Assembly: GCA_034437795.1 (NCBI GenBank)
Contig: DAOTTI010000215.1
Location: 1 to 35,949, forward strand
Reading direction: 5' to 3'
DNA: 35,949 bases
Source: DAOTTI01 sp034437795
Lineage (GTDB): Bacteria; Chloroflexota; UBA11872; UBA12225
In this document: positions 7,848 to 16,741 of the stretch, piece after piece
How the letters are laid out: each line of letters begins with the position of its first letter
Position numbering within the stretch: the first letter of the stretch is position 1
Notes under the pieces: model-generated
What the model saw: the letters and a program-made list of their open reading frames with translations, nothing else
The model's database searches: none
What the model was told of the DNA's origin: nothing
Position numbers and translations under genes: made by a program

Positions 7848-8837
7848 TTACCCCGCCACCGCCACTGTCTCGCCGCTTGCGGACGACGCCTCGCAGGCCT
7901 CCATCACCGCCACCACGTGGCGGGCGTGCTCCAGCGGCACCGGGGGTGGGCCCCCGCGGTCGATCGCCTCCGTGAAGGCATTCCACTCGCGGAGGACGGC
8001 GTTCTCCCGTGAGACCGGAACCTCCTCGTACCGGCCGTTCCGGCTCAGGTAGACGCGGCTGCGCCGGTCCACCTTGATCATGCCATCGGTGCACAGGATC
8101 TCTACGCCGTGGGCCTCCACTCCAGCGTTGGGGTGGTCGCGGTAGCTCACCGTGCCAAAGGTGCAGGGGATCCCGTTCTGTAGCTCCAGAAAGGCCAGGA
8201 CGGCGTCATCGCACCGGATGTCGGGGTGGTAGACGGTGCGGACCGAGGCGCGCACCGACTTGACGGGGCTCCCCAGCAGGTAGACCAGCCGGTCGATCAT
8301 GTGCGAGCCGGCCATCTGCAGAAAGCCGCCCCCGCGCGAGCGGTCGAGCATCCACGGCTGGCGCGTCTCACGCCGGAACGGCTGGTACCAGACGTCGGTG
8401 GCCATCACCGGCGTGCCGACCTGCCCGCTCTCCAGAAGCTGCCTGCCCACGCGCGTGGCCTCAATGAACCGCTCGGTATGGGCGATGAACAGTTGCACGC
8501 CGGCCTCGCGGGCGGCCGCGATCATCCGATCGCAGGCGCCGGTATCCATGGCCATCGGCTTCTCGACCATGACATGCTTGCCGGCGCGCGCCGCCTTGAC
8601 CGTGGCCTCCTCGTGCAGGCCGTGCGGCAGCAGGATGTCCACAATGTCAACGTCGTCACGCGCCAGCAGGGCATCGAGACTGGTCTCGCCCTCGCAGCCG
8701 AACTCGGCGGTAAAGCGCGCCACGCGCTCCGGATCGATGTCGCAGGCCGCCACCAGGCGCGCCTTCGCCGCCTGCTTGAGCGCGGCCCCATGCCCGCGGG
8801 ACACGCGCCCCAAACCAACTACGCCAACCCCGTACAT
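7848..8837 (-). CDS. Gfo/Idh/MocA family NAD(P)-dependent oxidoreductase
   Basis: A sugar or inositol-type dehydrogenase of 329 residues. The N-terminal Rossmann domain opens with MYGVGVVGLGRVSRGHG (GxGxxxxG nucleotide-binding loop), followed by VAACDIDPERV and the family's EKPMAMD segment (the EKP lysine). The C-terminal alpha/beta domain contains GSHMIDRLVYLLG, the usual position of the catalytic His/Asp. The ATG at 8837 is preferred over an upstream frame extension to 8996, because GAGGAG sits 6 nt before it and homologues start at this point. The gene is convergent with the mandelate-racemase-family gene and lies downstream of a sugar-binding lipoprotein on the same strand (171-bp gap), consistent with sugar or sugar-acid metabolism. 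The substrate is unknown. Confidence 0.9.
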   Translation of the reverse strand: MYGVGVVGLGRVSRGHGAALKQAAKARLVAACDIDPERVARFTAEFGCEGETSLDALLARDDVDIVDILLPHGLHEEATVKAARAGKHVMVEKPMAMDTGACDRMIAAAREAGVQLFIAHTERFIEATRVGRQLLESGQVGTPVMATDVWYQPFRRETRQPWMLDRSRGGGFLQMAGSHMIDRLVYLLGSPVKSVRASVRTVYHPDIRCDDAVLAFLELQNGIPCTFGTVSYRDHPNAGVEAHGVEILCTDGMIKVDRRSRVYLSRNGRYEEVPVSRENAVLREWNAFTEAIDRGGPPPVPLEHARHVVAVMEACEASSASGETVAVAG

Positions 8838-9008
8838 TGCCATCTCCTCTCGGCAGGCAATGATAGAGGTTGGGCGCCCCTCATCCCCCCTCCCGCTCGC
8901 CTCAGACGTACGGTGGCACCGGGCATGGGGCGGGTGCGGCTCGGCCGGGTCGCCCCTTCTTCCCCTGCGGGAGCAGGGGAGCCGCAGCCTCGGCACGAAC
9001 GACGCGGG

Positions 9009-10328
9009 TTACACGAACCCCTCGCGCGGCTTGGCCAGGATGGCCTCGAACGCCGGCATGTTCTGGGAGAGGGCCTGCTCGATGGTCTGCTCGCCTCGCC
9101 AGGCGGGCGCGAAGGCCCGATTGATCTGCTCGTTGAGCTCCGCCCAGCGGAAGTTCCACGGCTGGTGCCACGGCGAGGCGTTCTCGATCAGGTCCACCCA
9201 GACGGCGTGCGCCTTCATCTCCGTCATCAGCTTCGGATGGCGGAGCACCGACCGGCGCAGGCCAGGCCGGCTGGCTCCGGAGAGCACGGCCGGAACCTGC
9301 GTCTCCGGCTCCATGATGAACTTGAGGAACTTCCAGGCGGCGTCCGGGTTCTTCGACCCGGACCAGATGGTCATGCCGTTGATGGTCAGCTGGGTGCCGA
9401 TCTTGCCGGTGGTGCCCTTGGGGATGAGGTGCATGCCCCACTTGAAGCGCCCGGCGATGCGCTGCTCGCCCGGGCTGAACTGCCCGCCGTAGCTCTGCTG
9501 CCACAGGGCCAGCCGCCCCTGCACGAAGAGATCGCTGGGCGAGACGGGGTTGCCCGGGGGCACCGCCACCCGATACCGGACGTAAAAGTCGCGATAGGTG
9601 TTCAAGGCCCCGATCCCCGCAGGGCTGCCCAGGATGAACTTCCTGCCCTCCTTATCCAGGAAGTCGGCGCCGTTGCCGCGCACAATCCCGATCAGCCCCA
9701 GATAGTCCGTGATGGGGGTGAAGCCATACACGTCGGTGTTCGGATCGCCCGTGATCTTGCTCACCTGTCGGGATACCTCGGCGACGCGGTCCCATGTCCA
9801 GGTGCCGTCCGGGGGCCGGATCCCCGACCTGGCCAGAAGGTCCTCGTTATAGAGCATGCCCTGGTAGCCCGGGTGGCCACCCCAGGGCAGGCCCTGGAGC
9901 TTGCCATCGATCTTGAGCGTGTCCAGGCCAGCGGGGACGTAGTCCTTGAAATCGTACTTGTCTGCCCTGGCCAGCGGGTCCAGGTTGGCGAACACCCCGC
10001 GGAAGCCGAGGGCGTGGAAGCCACCCGTGCTGGCCCACACCACGTCGCCGAGCTCCTTGCCCAGGTGGCCGGTGACGACCTTGGCCCAGTAGTCCGGCTC
10101 GCCGCCGAGCGAGGCATGCTCGACCTTGATGTTCTCGTACTGCCTGGTGAAGGCGGGGATGATGACCTGCTCCATGCCGGTGCCATCCCCGCCCCCGCGA
10201 GTTATCACGGTGATCTTCGCCGGCGCCGCCGTCCTGGCGCCTGGCCCGCCCGGCGCCTGGCAGGCCGCGAGCCACGTCGCCGGTACGATCCCCGCTCCCG
10301 CCATCAACGCCCGTCGCCTCGTGCTCAT
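9009..10328 (-). CDS. ABC transporter sugar-binding lipoprotein
   Basis: A 439-residue extracellular solute-binding protein (family 1 type) that would capture a sugar outside the membrane for an ABC importer. The N-terminus MSTRRRALMAGAGIVPATWL carries an Arg pair followed by a hydrophobic stretch, then the lipobox LAAC with C23 as lipidation site; a Tat-type signal is possible. The mature part shows family features, for example KITVITRGGGDGTGMEQV near the start and a YNEDLLARSGI-type segment. The start at 10328 has GGAGGG about 8 nt upstream and gives a clean signal peptide; the longer frame to 10499 overlaps the neighbouring gene. No permease or ATPase gene is adjacent, so it is an orphan here and must work with components encoded elsewhere. 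Confidence 0.88.
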   Translation of the reverse strand: MSTRRRALMAGAGIVPATWLAACQAPGGPGARTAAPAKITVITRGGGDGTGMEQVIIPAFTRQYENIKVEHASLGGEPDYWAKVVTGHLGKELGDVVWASTGGFHALGFRGVFANLDPLARADKYDFKDYVPAGLDTLKIDGKLQGLPWGGHPGYQGMLYNEDLLARSGIRPPDGTWTWDRVAEVSRQVSKITGDPNTDVYGFTPITDYLGLIGIVRGNGADFLDKEGRKFILGSPAGIGALNTYRDFYVRYRVAVPPGNPVSPSDLFVQGRLALWQQSYGGQFSPGEQRIAGRFKWGMHLIPKGTTGKIGTQLTINGMTIWSGSKNPDAAWKFLKFIMEPETQVPAVLSGASRPGLRRSVLRHPKLMTEMKAHAVWVDLIENASPWHQPWNFRWAELNEQINRAFAPAWRGEQTIEQALSQNMPAFEAILAKPREGFV

Positions 10329-10482
10329 GGTGCTTCCCTCCTCCGGTGGTGGACTGGGCCGGTGGCGTCTGCACGGCCGGCCGGCCGCACACTCGCCCAC
10401 GCCATGCACTCTACCGGATTCGTTGAGGAAGTCAAGCGGGTCCCGAGCGGGCCCCGGCCCCTGAGCGCGCCCGCACGGCAGG

Positions 10483-11631
10483 CTACCGAAAGGCGTCAAA
10501 CCCCGTCAGGTGGCGCCCGATCACGAGCGCGTGCACCTCGTCGGTGCCTTCGTACGTTAGCTCGCTTTCCAGATTACAGGCGTGGCGCATCGAGGCGGTC
10601 TCCGCCGTCACGCCCCGCGAGGCGAGGATGGTCCGCGCGGTGCGGGCGACGAACAGGGCGTGGCGGACGTTGGTGCGCTTGCCCAGCGAGACCGTCGTGT
10701 GGTGGAGCGCCCCGCGCTCCTTCAGCCGCCCGAGGTGCAGCGCCAGGAGCTTGGCCTGCACCACGGCCGCGTACATGTCCGCCAGCTTCTCCTGGGTCAG
10801 CTGAAAGCCGCCGATAGGCCGGCCAAACTGCCGGCGGGCCAAGGCATGGGCCAGCGCCTCCTCGAAGCAGGCCTCGGCCGCCCCGGCCGTGCCCCAGACG
10901 ATGCTGTAGCGGGCCTCGTTGAGGCAGGAGAGGGGCGCGCCCAGGCCGCGGGCGCGAGGCAGGAGCTGCTCCTCGGGCACGAAGCAGCGCTCCAGGAAGA
11001 TCTCGCTGCTGGCGGACATGCGGAAGGAGAGCTTTCGCTCGATCGGCACGGGGCGGAACCCGGCCGTGCCCCGCTCCACCAGGAAGCCGCGGATCTCGCC
11101 CGCCTCGCCCTCCTGCTCGATCAGGCGGGCCCAGACGACGGTGACGCCGGCGATCGTGCCGTTGGTGGCCCAGCGCTTGTGGCCGTCCAGGACATAGCCG
11201 CCCGCCACACGCCGCGCCACCGTCTCCATCGCCCCGGGATCGGAGCCGTGGCCGGGCTCGGTCAGGGCGAAGGCGCCGATCAGGTCGCCCCGGGCCATCG
11301 GGGGCAGGTAGCGCTCGCGCTGCTCATCGGAGCCGAAGAAACGGATGGCGCTGCCGGCCAGGTGGCAGTGCACGGAGACGAAGCTGCGCAGTCCGGCGTC
11401 CGCCCGCTCCAGCTCGTGGGCGATTAGCCCGTCGGAGACGGGGGCGTGCTCGTGCAGCAGGCCCTGCTCGGCCAGGCGCGGGACGAGCTGCACCGGGAAG
11501 ACGCCCCGCTCGTAGCAGTCGGGCACCAGGGGCAGCACCTCCTCCTGGACGAGGGCGCGCACCGCCGCCTGCAACGCGCGCTCCTCCGGCCGGAGCAGGT
11601 CGTCGAAGCGCGCGTAGTCGGGCGGGTTCAT
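10483..11631 (-). CDS. acyl-CoA dehydrogenase, glutaryl-CoA dehydrogenase-like
   Basis: A 382-residue FAD enzyme of the acyl-CoA dehydrogenase family. The signature AFALTEPGHGSDPGAMET and the segment ARYSIVWGTAGAAE are close to glutaryl-CoA dehydrogenases, which oxidise and decarboxylate glutaryl-CoA to crotonyl-CoA in lysine and tryptophan breakdown. The expected catalytic glutamate is present as E361 in TYEGTDEVHALVIGRHLTG. Domains run in the usual order: helical N-terminal (1-120), beta-barrel (120-225), helical C-terminal with the FAD and CoA contacts. The start MNPPDYARFDDLL matches normal family length. It is followed on the same strand by the sugar-binding lipoprotein but separated by 154 bp, and lies 18 bp after the glutamate dehydrogenase stop, so the two dehydrogenase genes probably form an operon. 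Confidence 0.88.
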   Translation of the reverse strand: MNPPDYARFDDLLRPEERALQAAVRALVQEEVLPLVPDCYERGVFPVQLVPRLAEQGLLHEHAPVSDGLIAHELERADAGLRSFVSVHCHLAGSAIRFFGSDEQRERYLPPMARGDLIGAFALTEPGHGSDPGAMETVARRVAGGYVLDGHKRWATNGTIAGVTVVWARLIEQEGEAGEIRGFLVERGTAGFRPVPIERKLSFRMSASSEIFLERCFVPEEQLLPRARGLGAPLSCLNEARYSIVWGTAGAAEACFEEALAHALARRQFGRPIGGFQLTQEKLADMYAAVVQAKLLALHLGRLKERGALHHTTVSLGKRTNVRHALFVARTARTILASRGVTAETASMRHACNLESELTYEGTDEVHALVIGRHLTGFDAFR

Positions 11632-11649
11632 CCTGGCGCTACAGGCAGG

Positions 11650-12945
11650 CTACGGGTAGAGCCCGCGTACGGTCAAGGCCTCCGCCACGCGGGAGATAGC
11701 GATGTCCAGGGCGGCCTCGCGAAGGGTCAGCTTGGTCATCTCGGCCCGTTCCCAGAGGGCGTTAAAGGCCCGCCCCATGATCCGGCGCAGCCGGTCGTTG
11801 ACCTCGTCCTCCGCCCAGAAGAAGAACTGCAGGTCCTGAACCCACTCGAAGTAGGAGACCACGACGCCGCCGGCGTTGCACAGGATATCCGGGATCACGG
11901 TGATCCCGCGCTCAGCTAGGATCGCATCGGCCTCGGGGGTGGTTGGCCCGTTGGCGCCTTCGGCGATCAGCTTGCAGCGCAGGCGCCCGGCGTTGGCCTC
12001 CGTGATCTGGCCCTCCACCGCCGCCGGCACGAGCACGTCGCACGGCAGCTCCAGCAGCTCAGCGTTGCTCACCGGCGTCGTCCCCGGGAAGCCAGCCACG
12101 CTCCCATGCTCCTGGGCATAGAGGCGCAGGGAGCGGATGTCGATGCCGTTGGGATTGTGGATGCCGCCGGCGGCCTCACTGACAGCAATGACCTTGGCCC
12201 CGAGCTCGTGGAGCAGGCGCGCCGCGACGCTGCCGACGTTGCCGAAGCCCTGCACCACCACCTTAGCGCCCGCCAGGTCCAGGCCCAGGCGCTCCGCGGC
12301 CCAGTGGACGCAGAAGGCCACGCCCCGCCCCGTGGCCTCCAGCCTGCCCTCCGAGCCGCCGATCGAGACCGGCTTACCTGTAACGACGCCGGGCTCGGAG
12401 TGGCCCTGGTGCATGGAATAGGTATCCATGAACCAGGCCATGATCTGGGGATTGGTGCCGATGTCCGGGGCCGGAATGTCCTTGTCCGGACTGACCAGCA
12501 CCGACAGCTCCGTGGCGAAGCGCCGCGTCAGGCGCTCCAGCTCGCCGGCGGACATGGTACGGGGGTCGCAGTCGACGCCCCCCTTGGCGCCGCCGTAGGG
12601 CAGGCCAACCAGGGCGCACTTCCACGTCATCCACATGGCCAGGGCGCGCACCTCGTCCAGGGACACGCCGGGCGAGTAGCGCAGGCCTCCCTTGGCGGGG
12701 CCGCGGGCTAGGCTGTGCTGGACGCGGTACCCCGTAAACATGCGGATGGCGCCATCGTCCATCCGAACGGGGAAGTGCACCGTCAGCTCGCGCTGGCAGG
12801 TGCGCAGGCGGGAGTGGATGTAGGGATCGAGCTGCAGGCGCCTGGCGGAAGCGTCAAGCTGGCTGAGCGCCATGGCCCAGGGATTGGGGCCGGGGGACGC
12901 CGGGCGTGCCGGACGAACGGATCTGGGTGGGGCAACCGACGACAT
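11650..12945 (-). CDS. gdhA: glutamate dehydrogenase (Glu/Leu/Phe/Val family)
   Basis: A 431-residue amino-acid dehydrogenase catalysing reversible NAD(P)-dependent oxidative deamination, most likely of glutamate to 2-oxoglutarate. The substrate domain contains KGGLRYSPGVSLDEVRALAM and LPYGGAKGGVDCDP, with the catalytic lysines. The segment PDIGTNPQIMAWFMDTYS follows. The nucleotide domain has VVQGFGNVGSVAARLL, and IAEGANGPTTPEAD and NAGGVVVSYFEWVQ follow. GGAGG lies about 10 nt before the ATG at 12945. It is the first gene of a probable two-gene unit with the glutaryl-CoA dehydrogenase-like gene 18 bp downstream, linking nitrogen release with amino-acid carbon breakdown. Family certainty is high; glutamate over leucine or phenylalanine is inferred from overall similarity. 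Confidence 0.93.
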   Translation of the reverse strand: MSSVAPPRSVRPARPASPGPNPWAMALSQLDASARRLQLDPYIHSRLRTCQRELTVHFPVRMDDGAIRMFTGYRVQHSLARGPAKGGLRYSPGVSLDEVRALAMWMTWKCALVGLPYGGAKGGVDCDPRTMSAGELERLTRRFATELSVLVSPDKDIPAPDIGTNPQIMAWFMDTYSMHQGHSEPGVVTGKPVSIGGSEGRLEATGRGVAFCVHWAAERLGLDLAGAKVVVQGFGNVGSVAARLLHELGAKVIAVSEAAGGIHNPNGIDIRSLRLYAQEHGSVAGFPGTTPVSNAELLELPCDVLVPAAVEGQITEANAGRLRCKLIAEGANGPTTPEADAILAERGITVIPDILCNAGGVVVSYFEWVQDLQFFFWAEDEVNDRLRRIMGRAFNALWERAEMTKLTLREAALDIAISRVAEALTVRGLYP

Positions 12946-13142
12946 TGGCGGCTTTCCTCCTCGTTGAGGGATATGGCGATGCAGCGCAGGTCAACCGAGA
13001 GAGCCCCCCTGCTGCTCAATCCACCTGCAGTTTCATTGTAGTCTCCAGCGGCGGTCCGCTCCGTAAGAATTTCTCCACACGCTCACCGGCTCTCTCACGT
13101 GCTCTCGCACCCTCCGTACGCGCTCACCACGCTCCTACTGCA

Positions 13143-13943
13143 CTAAACGCGCGGCGTAGCCGGCTGGATTGCCAGCCAGGCCGGTCCCGGCTCAACGCGC
13201 AGGTCGGGCAGCTTGGCCCGTGCGGCCAGCCATTCCGCCTCATGGGGGACGTAGGCGGCCGCGATGGATCGACCCGGCTCGCCGGCGGCGCGGAGATCGC
13301 GCGGCGTAACCAGCGATTGCAGGATTCGGGCCAGGATCCACAGGGGCAGCGAGAGATCGCGCCGGAAGTCAACGATCAGGTAGCGCCCATCGGGGCGCAG
13401 CACGCGCCGCACCTCGGAGAGCACGACCTCCGCATTCGGCCACTGGTGCATCCCCGCGACGCTGACCACGAGGTCGAAGCTCTCCGCAGCGAACGGGAAG
13501 TAGAGGGGCCAGGCGCGCACGAAGTGCACCTGCCGGCGCATCAGGCGGCGGGCGGCGCGGTGGCGCGCCAGCTCGGCCATGCCGGGGACGGCGTCCACCG
13601 CCACCACTACCGCGTCCTGGGGCGCCTGGCCGGCCAGCGCGCAGGCGATCCCACCCGGCCCGTGATCGAGATTGAGCACGCGGAGCGGGCGGAACGACGG
13701 TTGGACGCGGAACGGAGCCAGCGCGCGACGGGCGATCCAGCGCTCCACCCAGCGCCACAGGCGGGAGTCCGCCAGCTGCTGCTCGGCGCGGGCCGCCGCC
13801 GGCAGACGCGCCGCCGGCGGACCGGGCTCGCGTTGCGCCGGCCGCTCCTGCACGACGATACTGAGCCAGCGCGAGACGAAGGCGGTGCAGGCGGTCACGG
13901 CCAGCCAGCGCGCCGCCCGCCCAGAAAGAAGCACACCCAGCAT
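13143..13943 (-). CDS. class I SAM-dependent methyltransferase
   Basis: A methyltransferase of the Methyltransf_11 type (about 266 residues from the ATG at 13943; an in-frame GTG at 13988 would add 15). The first 30 residues are hydrophobic and could form a membrane anchor, followed by a Pro/Ala/Arg linker. The SAM-binding motif I is VLNLDHGPGGIACAL, with His in place of the usual Gly/Cys of LxLGCGPG. An acidic residue after VVVAVD binds the ribose, and SFDLVVSVAGMHQWPNAE plus VRRVLRPDGRYLIVDF form motifs II and III. The substrate is unknown. Neither start has a clear ribosome binding site. The next gene on this strand, the helicase, is upstream across a gap holding a family B repeat. Confidence 0.8.
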   Translation of the reverse strand: MLGVLLSGRAARWLAVTACTAFVSRWLSIVVQERPAQREPGPPAARLPAAARAEQQLADSRLWRWVERWIARRALAPFRVQPSFRPLRVLNLDHGPGGIACALAGQAPQDAVVVAVDAVPGMAELARHRAARRLMRRQVHFVRAWPLYFPFAAESFDLVVSVAGMHQWPNAEVVLSEVRRVLRPDGRYLIVDFRRDLSLPLWILARILQSLVTPRDLRAAGEPGRSIAAAYVPHEAEWLAARAKLPDLRVEPGPAWLAIQPATPRV

Positions 13944-14040
13944 CGCTCTGAAAGAAAGATGGTACGCCCTGGAGCGCACGGCTTCCACATGGGGCTCAAG
14001 GCCGGGGCAACCAGCTCTTCCGGACGCACACTGTCGCGTT

Positions 14041-14074
14041 CCCTCTCTCCTTGGGAGAGGGTTAGGGCGAGTGG
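14041..14074. repeat. family B hairpin repeat
   Basis: A CCCTCTCTCC-TT-GGGAGAGGG hairpin followed by TTAGGGCGAG belongs to a second dispersed repeat family (core CCCTCTCCC-N-GGGAGAGGG plus a TTAGGGTGAGG tail). Related copies are at 23179-23212, 29885-29917, 29949-29978, 33061-33099 and 33141-33173. The last codons of the helicase (14119-14150) read through a degenerate copy. Confidence 0.65.
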
Positions 14075-14118
14075 TCGCCAGGGAGACGGGACTCCTGGCT
14101 AGCTGTGAATAGACCAGG

Positions 14119-16242
14119 CTAGCCCTCTGCCAGAGGGAGAGGGGGCTGATCGCCCGCGGGGCCTCCGCTACCCTGGGTGCGCTTGCAGGTCCCGCGCGTT
14201 CGGCGGCGGGTCGCCGGCTGGTCCGATCCCAGCTTCGCTCGTCGCAGCAGGCCTCGTCCGATCTCCGCCAGGAAGGGCGACGGCTGCGTGCGTCCCTCGC
14301 GCCGGTAGGTGCAGTAGGAGAGCGTCAATTCCTCTTTGGCTCGCGTGAGCGCCACGTAGAAGATGCGCCGCTCCTCGGGGTCCAGCGGGGCGTCCTCCGC
14401 CGGCGGGCCGGGCAGGTCGGCGCCGCGGCCGCGCCGGCCGGCCAGCGGGAACAGCCCCACCTCGCAGCCTGGAACGTAGACGGCGCGAAACTCCAGCCCC
14501 TTGGCCGCGTGGACAGTGGAGAGACGCACCCGCCCCGTGGCCGGCACGGGGTCGTCCTCTGCGCCGGCCAGGGTGGCCTCGTCCAGGAAACGCCGCGTAT
14601 CCGCGTACTGCCCGGCGATGCGGAGCAGCTCGGCCAGCGCCTCCAAGCGCGCCTGCGCCCCGTCGGGATGCTCGCGCAGCACAAACTCGCGGTAGCGCGT
14701 CAGCTTGAGGGCGGCCTCGATCACCGCCCTGGGCCCGGCGCCGCTGCGCTCCAGCGCGGCCAGCTCATCCAGGTGCGCCAGGAAATCGTAGAGGCCGTCC
14801 GGCGCGCCCTCGGTGGCTGCCCAGCGCCGCGCGCCGGCCACCGGCCCGCCGCCGGCCAGGGCGTAGCGGGCGATGGTCAGCATCGCCGCGGGGCCGAGGC
14901 CGCGCCGGGGGGTGTTGACCACGCGCCAGAACGCGGCGGCGTCGTCCGGCAAGGCGGCCAGGCGCAGGTAGGCCAGAGCGTCCTTGATCTCCTCGCGGGC
15001 GAAGAAGCGGACGCCGCCGACCAGCACGTAGGGGACGCCAGCGCGCAGGAGCGCCGGCTCGATCGGCCGCGCCTGGGCGTGGGTTCGCACCAGAATGGCG
15101 ATCTCGTCCGGCGGCCACCCCGCGCCCAACTTCGCCGCCACGTCAGCGGCGATGGCGTCGGCCTCCTTCTCCGGATGAGGGGCCACCCACAGGCGCGCTG
15201 GCGTGCCGGGCGGGTTAGCCGTCCACAGGCGGAGGGTGAAGCGGCTCGGTGCGCGGGCGTAGGGGGCCAGCAGGCGCCGCGCCAGGGCGACGATGGACCT
15301 GGTAGAGCGATAGTTCTGCTCCAGCCGGACGATGGCCGCGCGCGGATAGTGCTGCAGGAAGCGCTCCACGCCCTCCGGCGCCGCCCCGCGGAAGGCGTAG
15401 ATGCTCTGCTGGGGATCGGCGACCACGCAGACGTTGTGCGGGGGCGGCGCAAGCCGCCGGATCAGCGCCTCCTGGGAGCGATCGGTGTCCTGGTATTCGT
15501 CGACCAGGAGGTAGCGGGCCTGCCGCTGGGCCCAGGCGCGCAGTACGGGGTCACGGTCCAGGGCCTGCACCGCGAGCAGCACCAGATCTTCGAAGTCGAA
15601 GGCAGCCGCTTCGCTGAGCTCGGCCTGGTAGCGCCGGAAGACCTGGTCCAGCGGCACGGCCTCCGGCTCGTCGCCGACCGTCCCGTCGGGAGCGGCGCCG
15701 CGGCGCTTGCACAGGGCGATGGCCTGGCGCGCCGCCGTGGCCAGCCGGCCGGCGCGCTGGGACGGCACGCCGAGCGCGGCCAGGATCCGCCGCAGGGTGC
15801 GCTCGGTGTCGTCCTGGTCGTAGATGGTGAAGCTCGGTGGCCGGCTGAAGTGGCGCGCCCCGCCATGCCGCAGGATGCGGGCGCCCAGGGCGTGGAAGGT
15901 GCCGGCCCAGATCGACTCGCCGGCGGCGAGCGCGGGGCCAACCAGGCGGGCCAGCCTGGACTGCAGCTCGCCGGCGGCGCGACGCGAGAAGGTGATGGCG
16001 GTGATCTCATCCGGCTGCACGTCCCGTGAGAGGAGGAGGTGCGCCACGCGCGCCACCACGACGCGGGTCTTTCCTGCCCCCGGGCCGGCGACGACCAGGA
16101 GCGGCCCATCGCCGTGGGTGGCGGCGCGGCGCTGGGGCTCGTTGAGCGAGGCCAGCAGGGTCTCCAACCGCGCGCGGCCTTCACGCGCGGCCGCGCCCGT
16201 GAAGCGTCTGACCAGGGCCGCTCGCTCTTCGGCAGTTAACAC
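14119..16242 (-). CDS. UvrD/PcrA-type ATP-dependent DNA helicase
   Basis: A superfamily 1 3'-5' helicase of about 707 residues, acting in DNA repair or replication restart. Motifs appear in order: Q motif LNEPQRRAA, Walker A GPGAGKTR (53-60), Ia ITFSRRAAGELQSRL, Walker B YLLVDEYQDT, motif III VVADPQQSIYAFRGA, motif IV RLEQNYRST, motif V VRLSTVHAAKGLEFRAVYV, motif VI RRIFYVALTRAKEEL. The open frame extends to an ATG at 16362, but the extra 40 residues are Arg-rich and unlike the family, so I prefer the GTG at 16242 directly before LTAEERAALV. The C-terminal tail after about residue 675 is basic and ends PPLPLAEG, encoded by a diverged hairpin repeat. It faces the DUF5010-like gene across a 499-bp region. 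Confidence 0.88.
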   Translation of the reverse strand: MLTAEERAALVRRFTGAAAREGRARLETLLASLNEPQRRAATHGDGPLLVVAGPGAGKTRVVVARVAHLLLSRDVQPDEITAITFSRRAAGELQSRLARLVGPALAAGESIWAGTFHALGARILRHGGARHFSRPPSFTIYDQDDTERTLRRILAALGVPSQRAGRLATAARQAIALCKRRGAAPDGTVGDEPEAVPLDQVFRRYQAELSEAAAFDFEDLVLLAVQALDRDPVLRAWAQRQARYLLVDEYQDTDRSQEALIRRLAPPPHNVCVVADPQQSIYAFRGAAPEGVERFLQHYPRAAIVRLEQNYRSTRSIVALARRLLAPYARAPSRFTLRLWTANPPGTPARLWVAPHPEKEADAIAADVAAKLGAGWPPDEIAILVRTHAQARPIEPALLRAGVPYVLVGGVRFFAREEIKDALAYLRLAALPDDAAAFWRVVNTPRRGLGPAAMLTIARYALAGGGPVAGARRWAATEGAPDGLYDFLAHLDELAALERSGAGPRAVIEAALKLTRYREFVLREHPDGAQARLEALAELLRIAGQYADTRRFLDEATLAGAEDDPVPATGRVRLSTVHAAKGLEFRAVYVPGCEVGLFPLAGRRGRGADLPGPPAEDAPLDPEERRIFYVALTRAKEELTLSYCTYRREGRTQPSPFLAEIGRGLLRRAKLGSDQPATRRRTRGTCKRTQGSGGPAGDQPPLPLAEG

Positions 16243-16455
16243 CCGGACAACAGCATAGCGGCGCGGCACCCCCGCCGCGGGGGCACAGGCGGCGCATGCC
16301 CTGCGCCTGACGCGGCGTGACCTGACGGATCTGTGCCGATCGGGACGGTGCGCTGGCGGCATTGGCTGTGCGGTGCCGGCGTCCTGTTACCAGGCGTGCA
16401 CCCCGTGCGATGGGTGCGCCCTGCCTGCGCCGGATTGCTGGGGAGAAATGGCCGA

Positions 16456-16483
16456 TTGACCGCTGCGCCGGGCGGGGTATAGA
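16456..16483 (+). promoter_or_regulatory. sigma70-type promoter candidate
   Basis: TTGACC (16456-16461), a 16-nt spacer and TATAGA (16478-16483) resemble a -35/-10 pair. It points toward the lipoprotein gene that begins near 16742, which would leave a leader of about 250 nt containing the direct repeats. Confidence 0.45.
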
Positions 16484-16637
16484 CTGGCGGTGCAAATAAG
16501 TGCGGCGGTGGTCGCAACGGATGGGCCGCGGTCTCGCCACTCGCTGCTGGGCTGTGCCGATGACCCGAACCAGGCGCCGGGGCCGGAGGACCATGAGAGC
16601 TGCCCCGCCTCGGAGCGCCGGAGGCTCATCCGGCGTG

Positions 16638-16731
16638 TCTGCGATTGACGCGGCGCCGGGCCATGCCGGGACGTGGCGGCTGGAAGGTCGCTGGCGGCCA
16701 TGCCGCTCATCTGCGATTGACGCGGCGCCGG
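16638..16731. repeat. 22-bp direct repeat, two copies 72 bp apart
   Basis: The 22 bp at 16638-16659 (TCTGCGATTGACGCGG then CGCCGG) recur exactly at 16710-16731. Flanking bases show weaker similarity (CTCATC before the repeat, GTGGCGG after), so the original unit may have been longer. The repeat lies just upstream of the lipoprotein gene start. Confidence 0.7.
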
Positions 16732-16741
16732 ACCGGCCGGG

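Larger units (their letters stand above)
16243..16741. other. 499-bp divergent intergenic region
   Basis: This region separates the helicase from the DUF5010-like lipoprotein gene. It holds a GC hairpin (CCCCCGC-CGCGGGGG type, about 16268-16283), a promoter candidate reading rightward (16456-16483) and a 22-bp direct repeat (16638-16659 and 16710-16731). An open frame across the direct repeats looks like a translation of repeats rather than a gene. Confidence 0.5.

Noticed and set aside
8226..10817. 863-residue plus-strand open frame
   Set aside because: It lies opposite three genes with clear families and motifs (oxidoreductase, sugar-binding protein, acyl-CoA dehydrogenase). Its His/Gln/Arg/Gly-rich composition is that of an antisense frame in GC-rich DNA.
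14509..16029. 506-residue plus-strand open frame
   Set aside because: It is antisense to the helicase, whose seven motifs are all in order on the other strand.
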